A model generated the notes under the pieces. The model was given only the letters and a program-made list of their open reading frames with translations, was not told where the DNA came from and did not search any database. Source: Asticcacaulis sp. AC460 (lineage in GTDB: Bacteria > Pseudomonadota > Alphaproteobacteria > Caulobacterales > Caulobacteraceae). Taken from it: a stretch of 64,000 bases of DNA. Each line of letters starts with the position of its first letter. Within the stretch, counting starts at the first letter, position 1. Below are positions 29,781-39,900 of this stretch, one piece after another. The DNA lies in NCBI RefSeq assembly GCF_000495795.1, contig NZ_AWGD01000009.1, positions 78,810 to 142,809 on the forward strand, in the 5' to 3' direction. The position numbers and the translations under genes are program-made.

Positions 29781-30605
29781 ATGACCGTTGCAAAATCCCA
29801 GGCCTGGTCGCGCATCAGCCTACCGGTCAGCGGTGCGGCTACCGAAACCACCGTGCTGGAACTGGGGGCGCAGATCGCGTCTGCCTTTGGCGCCCGGCTG
29901 AACGTGCTGTTTGCCCCGCCCGATCCGGCCGAACTGGCGCCGTGGCTGGGCGAAGGTTTTATGGGCACGGTCCAGATGTCGACCATCGACAGCCTGAAGG
30001 TGGCTGCCGAGGAAGCTGAAGCGACGGCCCGCGCGCACTTCGGTGCGGTTGGCTATGACGCCAAGACCTTTACCGTTCTGCATTCCCCGGTGTGGCAGGA
30101 CCTGGCGCTGGAAACCCGCCTGTCCGACCTGGTGGTCTTTGGCGAGACCAGCGCCAAGGGCCAGGGCCTGTTGTCCGAAGCCTTCCAGCAGGTGCTGATG
30201 GAGGAGCGGGCCGGGGTGTTCATCGCCCGCAAGCCGCTGGATCTGGGCGGCACCGCCCTGGTGGCGTGGGACGGCAAGGAACCGTCGTCGCGCGCCGCCC
30301 GCCGCGCGGCGCCTCTGCTGAAAAAGGCCGGCAAGGTCGTCATCATCGGTGCGCCCATCGGCGACAGCCCCGCCGAACTGAGCCGGTTGGCCGACTACTA
30401 TGCCGCCCACGGCATCGCGACCGAGGTCGATCCGCTGCCCAAGGGCGATATTGTGCCGCTGTTGCTGGATGCCAATGAGCGCCACGGCGCCAGCTATATG
30501 GTGGCCGGCGCCTTCGGGCGCTCGCGGTTGCGCGAATTTGCCTTCGGCGGCACCACACGCGCGCTTCTGCACAACACCCTGCTGAACCTGTACATGGCGC
30601 ATTGA
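29781..30605 (+). CDS. Universal stress protein (UspA family)
   Basis: A 274-residue two-domain UspA protein, the size expected for a fused tandem form. The C-terminal domain carries the ATP-binding signature AGAFGRSRLREFAFGGTTRALL (G-2x-G-9x-G-T). The N-terminal half begins with strand-like WSRISLPVSG and lacks a clear nucleotide motif. Role: stress-resistance factor, mechanism undefined in the family. It lies 31 bp before the peroxiredoxin-like/hydroxylase gene and may be co-transcribed. Confidence 0.88.
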   Translation: MTVAKSQAWSRISLPVSGAATETTVLELGAQIASAFGARLNVLFAPPDPAELAPWLGEGFMGTVQMSTIDSLKVAAEEAEATARAHFGAVGYDAKTFTVLHSPVWQDLALETRLSDLVVFGETSAKGQGLLSEAFQQVLMEERAGVFIARKPLDLGGTALVAWDGKEPSSRAARRAAPLLKKAGKVVIIGAPIGDSPAELSRLADYYAAHGIATEVDPLPKGDIVPLLLDANERHGASYMVAGAFGRSRLREFAFGGTTRALLHNTLLNLYMAH

Positions 30606-30636
30606 TGAAGGCCAAAAAGCCAGCTAATTTAGCGGT

Positions 30637-31812
30637 ATGACTGCACAGACCGACACCCCCGAACAGGACCTCAACGACACCATCGCCGAGGTTGCCCCGC
30701 CGCCCAAGCCGTTATACCGAAATCTGGCGCCGGGCGATCCCGCGCCGTGGTTTCATCAGGTCTGCACCAGCCATCCGAACTACGCTTTTTCGTCGGTAGG
30801 CGGACGCTATGTCCTGATGGCCTTCTTCGGCTCGGCCGGCGATCCGATCGCGCAGAACGCCATGGCCGCGGTGATGGCCCATCGTCACCTGTTCGACGAT
30901 ACCAAGATCTGCTTTTTCGGCATCAGCATCGACCCCCAGGACCGTGAACAGCAGCGGCTGAAGGAGTATATGCCGGGGCAAAGGCATTTCTGGGATTTCG
31001 ACGGTAATGTTTCGCGCCTGTACGGAGCCTTGCCGCAACAGGGACCTCTGAACTATCGCCGCTTCTGGATGCTGCTGGATCCGACCCTGCGCCTGATGAA
31101 GGTGTTGCCGATCACCGAGGATGGCGCCAACCTGCCGGGCCTGTTTGCCCTTCTGGACGCCCTGCCGGCGCCGGAACGCTTTGCCGGCACCGAACTGATG
31201 GCGCCGGTCCTGTATCTGCCGCGGGTTTTCGAGCCGGAATTCTGCCGCAAGCTGATCGGCATCTACGAAGCCGGCGACCATGAAGAAAGCGGCGTGATGC
31301 GCGAAATCGACGGCGTCACCAAGCCGGTTCATGACCACAGCTTCAAACGCCGCCGCGACGTGACCATCGAGGACCGCGAACTGATCAAACAGCTCCAGGC
31401 CCGTGTTATTCGCCGCATCGTGCCTGAGGTGAAGAAGATCCACAATTTCGATGCCACGCGCATGGAGCGCTATATTATCGGCTGCTACACCGAAGAGGAT
31501 GGCGGCCATTTCCGGGCCCATCGCGACAATGTCACCAAGGGAACCGCGCACCGCCGGTTCGCGGTGACGATCAATCTCAATGAGGAATTTGAAGGCGGCG
31601 AACTGAGCTTCCCGGAGTATGGCCCGCGCAGCTTCAAGCCGCCGGTCGGTGGCGCCGTAGTGTTCTCCTGCGCCCTGCTTCACGCGGTGTCAAAGATCAC
31701 CAAGGGCCAGCGTTATGCCTTCCTGCCGTTCCTGTATGACGATGCGGCGGCCAAGGTCCGGGAAGGCAACAACGCCTATCTCGATCCGGGGATGGAACCC
31801 TACAAGGCCTAA
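30637..31812 (+). CDS. Peroxiredoxin-like domain fused to 2OG-Fe(II) prolyl-4-hydroxylase-type oxygenase
   Basis: A 391-residue two-domain protein. Residues 28-180 resemble an AhpC/TSA thioredoxin fold (LAPGDPAPWF, YVLMAFFGSAGDP), but the catalytic Cys position of peroxiredoxins is not Cys here, so this domain is probably redox-inactive. Residues 190-370 form a 2-oxoglutarate/Fe(II) oxygenase of the PKHD class: Fe ligands H295 and D297 (HFRAHRD) and H349, and 2OG-binding R359. The fusion could hydroxylate a protein or peptide substrate; none is identified. The stop is 4 bp into the convergent TPR gene. Confidence 0.85.
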   Translation: MTAQTDTPEQDLNDTIAEVAPPPKPLYRNLAPGDPAPWFHQVCTSHPNYAFSSVGGRYVLMAFFGSAGDPIAQNAMAAVMAHRHLFDDTKICFFGISIDPQDREQQRLKEYMPGQRHFWDFDGNVSRLYGALPQQGPLNYRRFWMLLDPTLRLMKVLPITEDGANLPGLFALLDALPAPERFAGTELMAPVLYLPRVFEPEFCRKLIGIYEAGDHEESGVMREIDGVTKPVHDHSFKRRRDVTIEDRELIKQLQARVIRRIVPEVKKIHNFDATRMERYIIGCYTEEDGGHFRAHRDNVTKGTAHRRFAVTINLNEEFEGGELSFPEYGPRSFKPPVGGAVVFSCALLHAVSKITKGQRYAFLPFLYDDAAAKVREGNNAYLDPGMEPYKA

Positions 31813-33338
31813 GCCAACTGGCTGAGACCTTGCCGAATCGCCGCAAACGCTTGCGCCCAGTCGCCCGGCCCGGGCGTTTCGAAATAGAGGACCTTCGGGT
31901 ACCAGGGGAAAGGCTCCATACCCAGCCGCAACCAGCTATGTTTGCCGCCCAGCAGCCAGGTCTGTGCGCCGCAGGCCGCAGCGATATTGGTCGTGGCGTT
32001 GGACGGCCCGATGACGACATCCAGGGTGGAGCACAGCGCCGCCAGGTCGTCGAGATCGTCCTTCAGGTCGATCCCTTCGGGCGTATGGACCATCAGTCCG
32101 GCCGCCCGCGCCGCCGCCATTTCGGCCGACGAATCGCCGTACTGAACGTTGACGAAGGTAACGCCCGGAACCGTCAGAAGGTCTTTCCACAGGTCAAAAC
32201 CGGCGAAATAGCGGTCGCGCTGGGCGCCGGTTTTCAGACTCTTCCACAGCAGGCCAGCCTTCGGCGCATCCCCCAACCGGTCGAGATATTGCCGCCAGAA
32301 CGCCTGGCGTTCCGGATCGGGCGTCAGAAAGGCCCTGGGATGCGCGAAATCCTCGGGGCTGCGCCGCAACACCGGCAGAAAGTCTCCGGCCAGGGCATAG
32401 GTATCGAACGGTTTCGGATCGAAACCCGGGAAGTCGCGGATGATGCGGCCGTCCAGGGTGCGTGTACGATGAGCGACCACCTGGACATCGGGAAAGCTGC
32501 GCCGGAACAGCGAAACCAGGCGGGGCTCGACCCCTATGCCCAAGCGGCCATGCGGGCCGATGGCGGCGGCGATATCGGGCAGCAGCGAACCGAACAGGAT
32601 TTCGTCGCCCAATCCCTGTTCGGCGGATACGAACAGGTGCTTGCCATTGAGGCTTTCCCTCGCCGTCAGCGGCCGCAGCTTCAGGTCATAGTGGACTTCT
32701 GCCTGGGTGCCGCGCTTGTGCCGGGCCGTGAACCAAGCCCAGCCGTTTTTCAGGTCGCCGGTGGCCAGAGCGGTATGGGCGCTGACGAGGCCGGCGCTGA
32801 CCTTATTGCCCGGATCGCGGAACAGCTCGGCGCAGGTGCGCACGTCGGCCAGGCCTTCGCGCAGTTCGCCGGCATCGATCAGGGCGCAGCCGCGATTGAA
32901 CAGGGCGTGGAAATTCTGCGGATCCAGCCGCAAGGCCTCGGCAAAAAAGATCTGGGCGGTGGCCGTGTCGCCCTTGGCAGCCATCACCGAGCCCAGGCCT
33001 TCCCACAGGGCGGATTCCTCTGGGGACTGCCCCAGCAAGGTTTTCAGCAGATCTGTGGCCTCGTCGTAGCGTGATTGTTCGCGCAGGGTCGCCGCGTAGG
33101 CGGTGACGGTGACGGGATCGCGCACACCGTGGAGAATCAGGTGGGCCAGCAGCTTTTCGGCCATGTCCCAAAGGTGCAGGCGAAAGGCGAGGTCGGCCAG
33201 GTGACGGCCGATCTCGATCGATTCCGGGGACTCGGCCAGGGCCTGCTGCCAGGCATCCAGCGCAGCGGGCAGGTCATGCGCCGCCTCATACTGGTGGGCC
33301 AGGTGCCGATAGTCGGGGCGAGAAGCGGCTGCGGTCAT
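31809..33338 (-). CDS. TPR-glycosyltransferase, FlmG-like paralogue A
   Basis: A 509-residue protein: N-terminal TPR repeats (about 10-200) and a C-terminal GT-B-like region with HLFVSAEQGLGDEILFGSLLPD, GLLWKS, FVNVQYGD, GIDLKDDLDDLAALC and VIGPSNATTNIAAACG. All of these recur in the protein at 34010-35860, so the two are paralogues. In Caulobacter FlmG, a TPR domain plus glycosyltransferase domain modifies flagellin; by analogy a flagellin glycosyltransferase is likely. It is farther from the flagellin genes than its paralogue and could have another acceptor. The start at 33338 (MTAAASRPDY) has GGAGG a few bases upstream. Confidence 0.82.
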   Translation of the reverse strand: MTAAASRPDYRHLAHQYEAAHDLPAALDAWQQALAESPESIEIGRHLADLAFRLHLWDMAEKLLAHLILHGVRDPVTVTAYAATLREQSRYDEATDLLKTLLGQSPEESALWEGLGSVMAAKGDTATAQIFFAEALRLDPQNFHALFNRGCALIDAGELREGLADVRTCAELFRDPGNKVSAGLVSAHTALATGDLKNGWAWFTARHKRGTQAEVHYDLKLRPLTARESLNGKHLFVSAEQGLGDEILFGSLLPDIAAAIGPHGRLGIGVEPRLVSLFRRSFPDVQVVAHRTRTLDGRIIRDFPGFDPKPFDTYALAGDFLPVLRRSPEDFAHPRAFLTPDPERQAFWRQYLDRLGDAPKAGLLWKSLKTGAQRDRYFAGFDLWKDLLTVPGVTFVNVQYGDSSAEMAAARAAGLMVHTPEGIDLKDDLDDLAALCSTLDVVIGPSNATTNIAAACGAQTWLLGGKHSWLRLGMEPFPWYPKVLYFETPGPGDWAQAFAAIRQGLSQLA

Positions 33339-33477
33339 GGGAGGAGGTTCGAATGATTCGTCTTGATGATGGTTTTACGCCTTCGCCGATCCATCGTCAC
33401 GCGGTTCTTGCCGCGTCTGCAAGACGATGGCGACCTTCGGCCAAGGCCGGGCTTGATAATTCCCGTGGCAGGCCTAA

Positions 33478-34017
33478 ATGGGCCTCATGACTGAACTGTC
33501 GAAATTCGGCGCACTTCCACCCGACCATTGCGTTCCCGACGTCCTGGCGCTGGACCTGAAGGTGGTGTTCTGCGGCACGGCGCTCGGACGGGTGTCGGCG
33601 CAGTCGAAAGCCTATTACGCCCATCCCGGTAATTTTTTCTGGCGCACACTCCATGCCATTGGGCTGACACCTGAGCTTATCGCCGCCCGGGATTATCTGC
33701 GTGTGTTGGACCATGGAATCGGCCTGACCGACCTGTGCAAGCTCCATTTTGGCAATGATAACGAGTTGCCGTCGGATGCATTCGACGTCTCAGCTCTTCG
33801 CGACAAGATTTTGAAATATCAGCCTAAAGTCCTGGCCTTCACCAGCAAGACCGGAGCGGCATCTTATCTTTGCCGGCCGACCGGCACGATTCCCCTGGGC
33901 TTCCAGCCGGAAACGATCGGTGCGACGCGCATCTGCGTCCTGCCGTCGCCGTCGGGTCAGGCGCGCATCTTCTGGAACCAGCAGGCCTGGCAGGACCTGG
34001 CGGACGCTGTCAGCTAA
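33478..34017 (+). CDS. Mug/TDG-type mismatch-specific DNA glycosylase family protein
   Basis: A 179-residue uracil-DNA-glycosylase superfamily member. After an N-terminal extension, VVFCGTALGRVSAQSKAYYAHPGNFFWRTLH aligns with the Mug active-site region, and VLPSPSGQAR with the DNA-intercalation loop NPSG. The catalytic Asn of the canonical GINPG motif is replaced by the GTALG sequence, so the catalysed reaction is uncertain. ATGs at 33478 and 33487 are both possible; no strong ribosome-binding site decides. Its 3' end overlaps the convergent TPR gene by 8 bp. Confidence 0.8.
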   Translation: MGLMTELSKFGALPPDHCVPDVLALDLKVVFCGTALGRVSAQSKAYYAHPGNFFWRTLHAIGLTPELIAARDYLRVLDHGIGLTDLCKLHFGNDNELPSDAFDVSALRDKILKYQPKVLAFTSKTGAASYLCRPTGTIPLGFQPETIGATRICVLPSPSGQARIFWNQQAWQDLADAVS

Positions 34018-35860
34018 GGAACTCCTGAACCAGCGCGTCACGCATGGCCTGCATGACCGGCTGCCAGTCCAGGGCGTTCTGGGCATAGAACATGCGCGTA
34101 TCGGCGTACCAGGGCAGGCGGTCCGTCCCGAGACTGATCCAGGTGTTAGCCAGGCTGGCAATCCAGATTTTCACGCCGGCGGCCGCCGCAATGTTGCTGG
34201 TGGCGTTGGCCGGGCCCAGGATACAGTCCATGGCCATGCACAGGGCGCACAGGTCGTCGAGATCGTTCTTCAGGTCGATTCCCGGCGGCGTCCAGATGTC
34301 CAGCCCCATGGCACGGGCCTCTTCCAGTTCGGCTTCGGTGTCGCCGTACTGCAGGTTGACGAACTGGATTCCGTCCAGGGACAGAACGGTCTGCCAGTCC
34401 TCGAACGGCGAATAATAGCGGTTGCGGCGCGAATGGCTGATGGCCGATTTCCACAGGACACCGACCTTGGGCTTGTCGTTCAGGCCGTTCAGCATGGCCT
34501 TCCAGTAGGCGACCCGCTCCGGATCCGGGTGGAAGAAAATCTGGTCCGTCGGAAAATCCTCAAGCGCCGGGCGGTAGCGTTGCAGGAAGTCGCACATCAG
34601 CGCGTAAGTGTCCCAACCGCTCAGGTCCGACTGTTCCGGGAAGGCCCGTACCGTGCGGCCCTGGTGCTTCACCGTGTGGTGACGAACCACCGTACATTCC
34701 GGGAAACCCTTCTGGAACAGCGGAACCAGGCGCTTTTCGACGGCGATGCCGACATGGCCTTCGGGGCCGACTTCACGGATCAGGTCCGGCAACAGACTGC
34801 CGAACATGATTTCGTCGCCCAGTCCCTGTTCCGCCGACACGAAGATGCGTTTGCCCTTCAACGGCATGTCCGGTGTCCAGCGCGGACGTGAAACCAGATA
34901 AACGGTCTCCTCGGCGGTATTTTCCTTGCCACGCGTCCGGTACCATTCCCAGCCGTTCTGAAGGTCGCCATCGGCCAGATAGGCAAAGGCCAGGCTAAGC
35001 TTGCAGGTATGGACGTTCATCGGATCGGTGAAACGCGGCAGGGCGTGCGTCAGATGCCGGCGGGCTTCCTCGAAATGGCCCAGCAAAGTCAGGACATTGC
35101 CGAAGTTGTAATTGCCGTGACAATGGTCCGGGTCAAACTTCAGCGCTTCCTGGTAGAAGATCGCCGCGGTCTCCGAATCACCGCGCGCATTGACCACTGT
35201 GCCGATAGCGTTCCACAGTTGCGGATCGTCCGGCGAGGCCGCCAGCGCCGACTGCAGCACCTCGACGGCGCCGTCCAGATCGTTCTTTTCACGCAGCACC
35301 GAAGCCAGGTTGTTCATGGCTTCGGCGTGATTTGGAAAGCTGGCCAGGAAGTGCAGGAAGAACTTTTCCGCCAGGTCGTTAAGCCCCAGGCGAAAGGCGA
35401 GGCGGCCCAGATCATTGGCGATATAGACGTCTTCCGGCGAAATGCGCAGTGCTGTCTCGAAACAGGTAATGGCCGTCTTCAGGTCGCCGCATTTTTCGCG
35501 CGAAATCGCCAGCACATGCCAGGCCTGGGCGCTTTTCTCGTCGACATGCAACGCTTTCAGCGCCAGCTCACCGCCCTCTGCCCATCTGCCGCGCTTGAAC
35601 ATCACAAGCGCTTCCTTGAGCAGGACCAGGGTGTCGATCTGCTTGATGTGGTCGGTGCTGGAGATCAGGCGCTTCAGCGATTCGGATGAGGCGGAATCGC
35701 CGAGAATTTGCGCCGCCGGATTAACCAGGCCCACGCCCTGGAGCGCTACGGCCTCCTCAGCGCCCAGAGGAATCGCGGTTGCGGCCTCCTTGGGGCTAAA
35801 GGCTGTTTTGCCTGCGCTTTTGTCAGCCCTTTTCTGGGGATGTCTCAGATAGTTGGACAC
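34010..35860 (-). CDS. TPR-glycosyltransferase, FlmG/FlbA-like paralogue B
   Basis: A 616-residue protein with TPR repeats at about residues 60-330 and a GT-B-like C-terminus (IFVSAEQGLGDEIMFGSLLPD, VGVLWKS, FVNLQYGD, GIDLKNDLDDLCALC, ILGPANATSNIAAAAG). In Caulobacter a TPR-containing flagellin glycosyltransferase (FlmG) glycosylates flagellin, and a TPR gene (flbA) lies in the flaF-flbT region. Its position just upstream of, and divergent from, flbT supports the same role here. I prefer the GTG at 35860, which follows GGAGGA closely; another in-frame GTG at 35875 precedes that sequence. Confidence 0.85.
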   Translation of the reverse strand: MSNYLRHPQKRADKSAGKTAFSPKEAATAIPLGAEEAVALQGVGLVNPAAQILGDSASSESLKRLISSTDHIKQIDTLVLLKEALVMFKRGRWAEGGELALKALHVDEKSAQAWHVLAISREKCGDLKTAITCFETALRISPEDVYIANDLGRLAFRLGLNDLAEKFFLHFLASFPNHAEAMNNLASVLREKNDLDGAVEVLQSALAASPDDPQLWNAIGTVVNARGDSETAAIFYQEALKFDPDHCHGNYNFGNVLTLLGHFEEARRHLTHALPRFTDPMNVHTCKLSLAFAYLADGDLQNGWEWYRTRGKENTAEETVYLVSRPRWTPDMPLKGKRIFVSAEQGLGDEIMFGSLLPDLIREVGPEGHVGIAVEKRLVPLFQKGFPECTVVRHHTVKHQGRTVRAFPEQSDLSGWDTYALMCDFLQRYRPALEDFPTDQIFFHPDPERVAYWKAMLNGLNDKPKVGVLWKSAISHSRRNRYYSPFEDWQTVLSLDGIQFVNLQYGDTEAELEEARAMGLDIWTPPGIDLKNDLDDLCALCMAMDCILGPANATSNIAAAAGVKIWIASLANTWISLGTDRLPWYADTRMFYAQNALDWQPVMQAMRDALVQEFLS

Positions 35861-36039
35861 GACTCCTCCACGCACGCGTTTCGTGTCATGGTTAATACGA
35901 GATTCGTTTAATTGGCCTTAAGAAATTCGTCACCAAGGGGGCGGATAGGGCGGGCCGGCAACCTGATGTTAACTCCGTGTGATCTATAAGCCTTAAGCAT
36001 AAGGTTTGCGGGTCGCACCAGCAGACCGAGAGAAAGTCA

Positions 36040-36444
36040 ATGCCGTTAAAACTGTCGCTGAAGCCTGGGGAAAGATTCGTCCTGAACGGTGCCGTCGTGC
36101 AAAACGGCGATCGCCGCTGTTCGCTGGTGCTGCAAAACAAGGCGTCCGTCCTTCGCGAGAAGGACATCATGCAGCAGGCCGAAGCCAACTCCCCGGCGCG
36201 CCACGTCTATTTCCCGGTCATGATGATGTACCTGGATGAGGCCGGCGCCGAAAAATATTACGACGAGTTCCTGCGCCGCATGACCGAGTTCATGAATGTC
36301 ATCGCCAATCCGGCGGTGCTTCAGGAATGCGTCGCCATTTCCCGGTCGTTAATGACCAAGGAGTATTATAAGGCGCTGATGGGCTGCCGTAAGCTCATCG
36401 ACTACGAAGACGAACGATTGGGGAGAACCGCGAGCTCCAGCTGA
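36040..36444 (+). CDS. flbT: Flagellin translational regulator FlbT
   Basis: A 134-residue FlbT homologue. The N-terminus PLKLSLKPGERFVLNGAVVQNGDRR and internal FLLQNKASVLREKDI-like sequence (here LVLQNKASVLREKDIM) are characteristic. In Caulobacter FlbT binds flagellin mRNA leaders and promotes their decay until hook assembly completes. AGAGAAAG precedes the ATG. It is followed 33 bp later by flaF, as is usual. The candidate target hairpins are in the leaders of the flagellin genes at 40609 and 41878. Confidence 0.95.
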   Translation: MPLKLSLKPGERFVLNGAVVQNGDRRCSLVLQNKASVLREKDIMQQAEANSPARHVYFPVMMMYLDEAGAEKYYDEFLRRMTEFMNVIANPAVLQECVAISRSLMTKEYYKALMGCRKLIDYEDERLGRTASSS

Positions 36445-36477
36445 GCTTGAGGTTCTGTCGTAACAGAAAGAGTCCTG

Positions 36478-36870
36478 ATGTCCCTTAAGGCGTACCAGAC
36501 CACAGCCGCCCGTGCGGAGAATCCGCGCCAGACCGAGTACCGCCTGTTCGGCCAGGTGACGCGCGCGCTAATGGAGGCGGAAAAGATGGACCGCTCCATG
36601 ATTCGCGAGCGCATGGACGCCCTGGACTGGAATCGCCGTATGTGGTCGGCTCTGGGTGCCGACTGCTCGGTCGACGGCAACGGCCTGCCGGACATGGTCC
36701 GCGCCAATATCATTTCGCTGTCGATCTGGGTCAACAAACACACCTCGCTGGTCATGCGGAACCAGGAAGAGATCGCGCCGCTGATCGAAATCAACCGCAT
36801 CATCATGCAGGGCCTGGCGCCGCAGAACGAGGACGCCTCGGCGACACGCCAGATGGGCGGCAGCTTCTAA
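36478..36870 (+). CDS. flaF: Flagellar biosynthesis regulator FlaF
   Basis: A 130-residue FlaF homologue, starting [30 protein letters not shown], with [13 protein letters not shown] and [10 protein letters not shown]. FlaF is needed for flagellin synthesis and secretion in Caulobacter and acts opposite to FlbT. It follows flbT in the conserved order and ends before a strong bidirectional terminator. Confidence 0.95.
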   Translation: MSLKAYQTTAARAENPRQTEYRLFGQVTRALMEAEKMDRSMIRERMDALDWNRRMWSALGADCSVDGNGLPDMVRANIISLSIWVNKHTSLVMRNQEEIAPLIEINRIIMQGLAPQNEDASATRQMGGSF

Positions 36871-36892
36871 GCACCTTCGCGAACAAGATTTA

Positions 36893-36921
36893 AAAGCCCG
36901 GCTGTCACGCCGGGCTTTTTT
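36893..36921. terminator. Bidirectional intrinsic terminator, flaF / autotransporter
   Basis: AAGCCCGGC and GCCGGGCTT form a perfect 9-bp stem with a short loop, followed by six Ts on the plus strand and preceded by four As, so it can serve flaF and the convergent autotransporter gene, whose stop is at 36923. Confidence 0.9.
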
Positions 36922-36922
36922 G

Positions 36923-39900
36923 TCAAAAGCGCAAGCGTCCGCCGGCGGTCAGGCTGTAGCCCTTGTAGTTTGCGCCGATACGGGCATCACCACGAACATA
37001 GAATTCGCCGCCCCCAGCATAGCGTGCACTGACCCCGGCGGAGACCTCTGCAAAGTCTCCGGCGCGCGAGGCCGTGAGGCTGACGTCGCCGGCACCGCCG
37101 ACGGGGGCGAAGGTCGTCACCGCCTCATCGGCGAATTCCCGGCTGGCTGCCACCGCCACGAAGGGCAGCCAGGTTATGGTCTCGCGCGTTTGAACAGAAC
37201 TGATCCTCAGGCCCGCGCTGGCGACGCGGCTTTCGATGGTGTTGAACCGCAGTGCGCCGACGCCGCCATTGAGCGTCAGTGTATCGAGATCGGTATCGGA
37301 GGCGACATAGCTCAGATAGGGTTCGACCCCAAAGATGCCGGCGTGGCGCGGCAATGACAGGGTGGCGGCGACCGTATCGGTTTGGCCGTTCAGCCGATCG
37401 GGGCTGAGAAACGGGTCGGGCGACAGGGACAGGTCGTGATGGCGGACCTGGACCGCTGCGGTTACGTCGTTATTGGCGAAGACGGCGTATCCGCCGTAAT
37501 AGGGCAGGTGATAGTGGGTTGCAGATGCCGGATTGCGCGCCTTTACCCGTGCTTCCAGCCAGCCGCCGGTGACGCCGACACGTAAGCGCATGGCGTCGCG
37601 CGTCAGTGACAGGTCGCTGCCCAACTGGACGCCGTCATAGGCCAGCCGCAGATAGGCTTCATCCACCGGCGAATACGGATCCGAGGCGGTCGAGGTGACC
37701 GTGGCCGTGCGGCCACCGGTCGAGGCTCTCATCCAGACCTGGCCGCGCCAGGTGTCGTCGTCACCCGGCTGGCCCATCAGGTCGTGGGTGTCGGCCAGGA
37801 CGCCGCTGTTCAAGGTCGTGGTCAGGGCGGCGGTCTGGCCGGCGACACTGCCGGCCTGGGCGGTATTGAGGCTGGCGATGATGCCCCAGTTTCGGCTGCC
37901 GGTGATCTGGTCGAAACGGTAGTCGACAATGCCCTGGGAGGCGAGGGCGGCCTGGGTCAGGGCGTCGGTGGCGGCGGTAAAGCGGCCGTCACCGCCCTGG
38001 CTGGCGATCAGGACGATGGGGACGTCGAAATAGACCTTCCGATCGCTGATATTCTGGAAGGTAACGGTCGTATGTCCCGTCGTCGTGGCAGCCGACAGGC
38101 GGTCCGAAGCGCCGTCATTGACTCCCATCACAGCGTCGAAGCTTAAGCTCGACACCCCGCTTCCACTATAGGCGCTGGTCAGGTTGATCCTGTCGCCCGT
38201 GCGGCCGTTCAGCATGACGACCCGGCCGGAATTGTCCAGACCGGCGGCGCCGAGCTGTCCGTTGGCGGCAGAGGTCCCGATCAGGATGTCCCCGGCATTG
38301 GTCATCTGGCCGAGTCCGCTATAGTTGTTGCCTTCGATCCTGAGCCGTCCGCCGGCCAGGTTGTCGAACCGGCCGCCATTGCTGGCCAATGCACCGGTAA
38401 CGACGAACAGCCCGGCACTGCGGCTGTCGCCCTGGAGTCCGCCGGCGGCCATGACCGTGCCGTCCGCGGCGTTGTCGATGCCGCCCGTCACCATGCCGGT
38501 CGTGGTCAGGCTGGCGGCGTTGTTGAGGCGGCCATTCCAACGGCCCTGGTTGAGCACCCTGCCGCCGTTGCCGTTGCCCACCAGGTTGCCATTCCACACA
38601 GCACCGGTCGCATTGACGATCTCCGCGGCAGGGCCGGTGTTCATGGCATTGCCGTTATAGATACCGTTATTGTTGACCTCGCCCTGGTTGGCGAGACCGG
38701 TCGCGGTCAGGCTGGCCGCGGAGGCGACTTCGATCGTGCCGCTGTTGGCTATGGCGGCGGTGAGCTGATAGTGCCCACCGGTCACGGTCAAATCCGCGCC
38801 GCCGGCATTGCTGAAACCGCTGTCGGAGGTGAGGTTGGCATTGACGACGAAATTGCCGCCGGTGCGGTTGGTGACACCGCCATTGACGGTTCCCGCCGCG
38901 GTGGTGGTGCCGAAATTGTCGAGCCCGCCCCAAAGCGTTCCCGACGTCACCAGGGTGCCGTGGTTGGTAACCAGGCCTGCAACCTCGCCGAGATTGCCGA
39001 AGCCGGCCTGGTCGGTCACGGTGACGGCGGAGGCAAGACTGCCCGTCGCGCCCAGCACCAAGTCGCCATCGCTGACGGTCAGCAGTCCCGTGAAGCTGTT
39101 CCCGCCGGTCAGGACCAGGGTGCCATCGCCGGTCTTTTCCAGCGGGCGAGGGCCATTCAGCTCGGAAGTGCTGCCGGCCTGGGTGGCGGTCACGCCGTCA
39201 GCGGTGTGCAATTGGGTGGTGTTGGAATCGATCACCACGGCATTGGCGATCGTCACGCCGTCACCATAGTCTATGACCGAGCCCCGGGTGGTGATTGCGC
39301 CTGTGCCGGCGGCCGTGCTCGACAAAAGGCGGAACGTCCCGTCCATCAGGACCGTGCCGCCGGCGTAGCTGTTATTGCCGGAAAAGGTAATAACCTTGCC
39401 GCCCGTCAGGATCAGTCCGCCCGGGCCGGATATATCGCCGCTGAACACCAGGTCGCCATGGACACTGTCGATCGTGCCGCCGGGCGCGTTGACAGTAAAG
39501 GCCTGGGTGAAGGTCCAGCCCTGGCTTGGGCGCAAGGTGCCACCGTCGAAGACCGACGGGTTTTTCTGGGCGGCTTCATCATCCTCGGTGAAAAAGTCCT
39601 GCTCCAGATTGATGGTCTCCGGCACGAAGGCCACGACGACATTGTCCAGTCCGAACCAGGTGTCCTGCAGGTTGCGGAAGGTGACATAACGCAGTCCCTT
39701 CCAGCTCTCGTCGAAGGCGACATAGGTATTGCAACATACCGGCAGATCCAGAGTCCGGGTTCCAACGACATTGCCGTGCCGGTCGTAGCCGGTGATGTAC
39801 TCGAACAGGTGATTATCGAAGGCCGAATTGATATTGATCGATTTGAGGCGGAAGCTGCGGCCGCTGGAAAAGGCCGCATCCTGGGCGTTGCCGTTATAGG

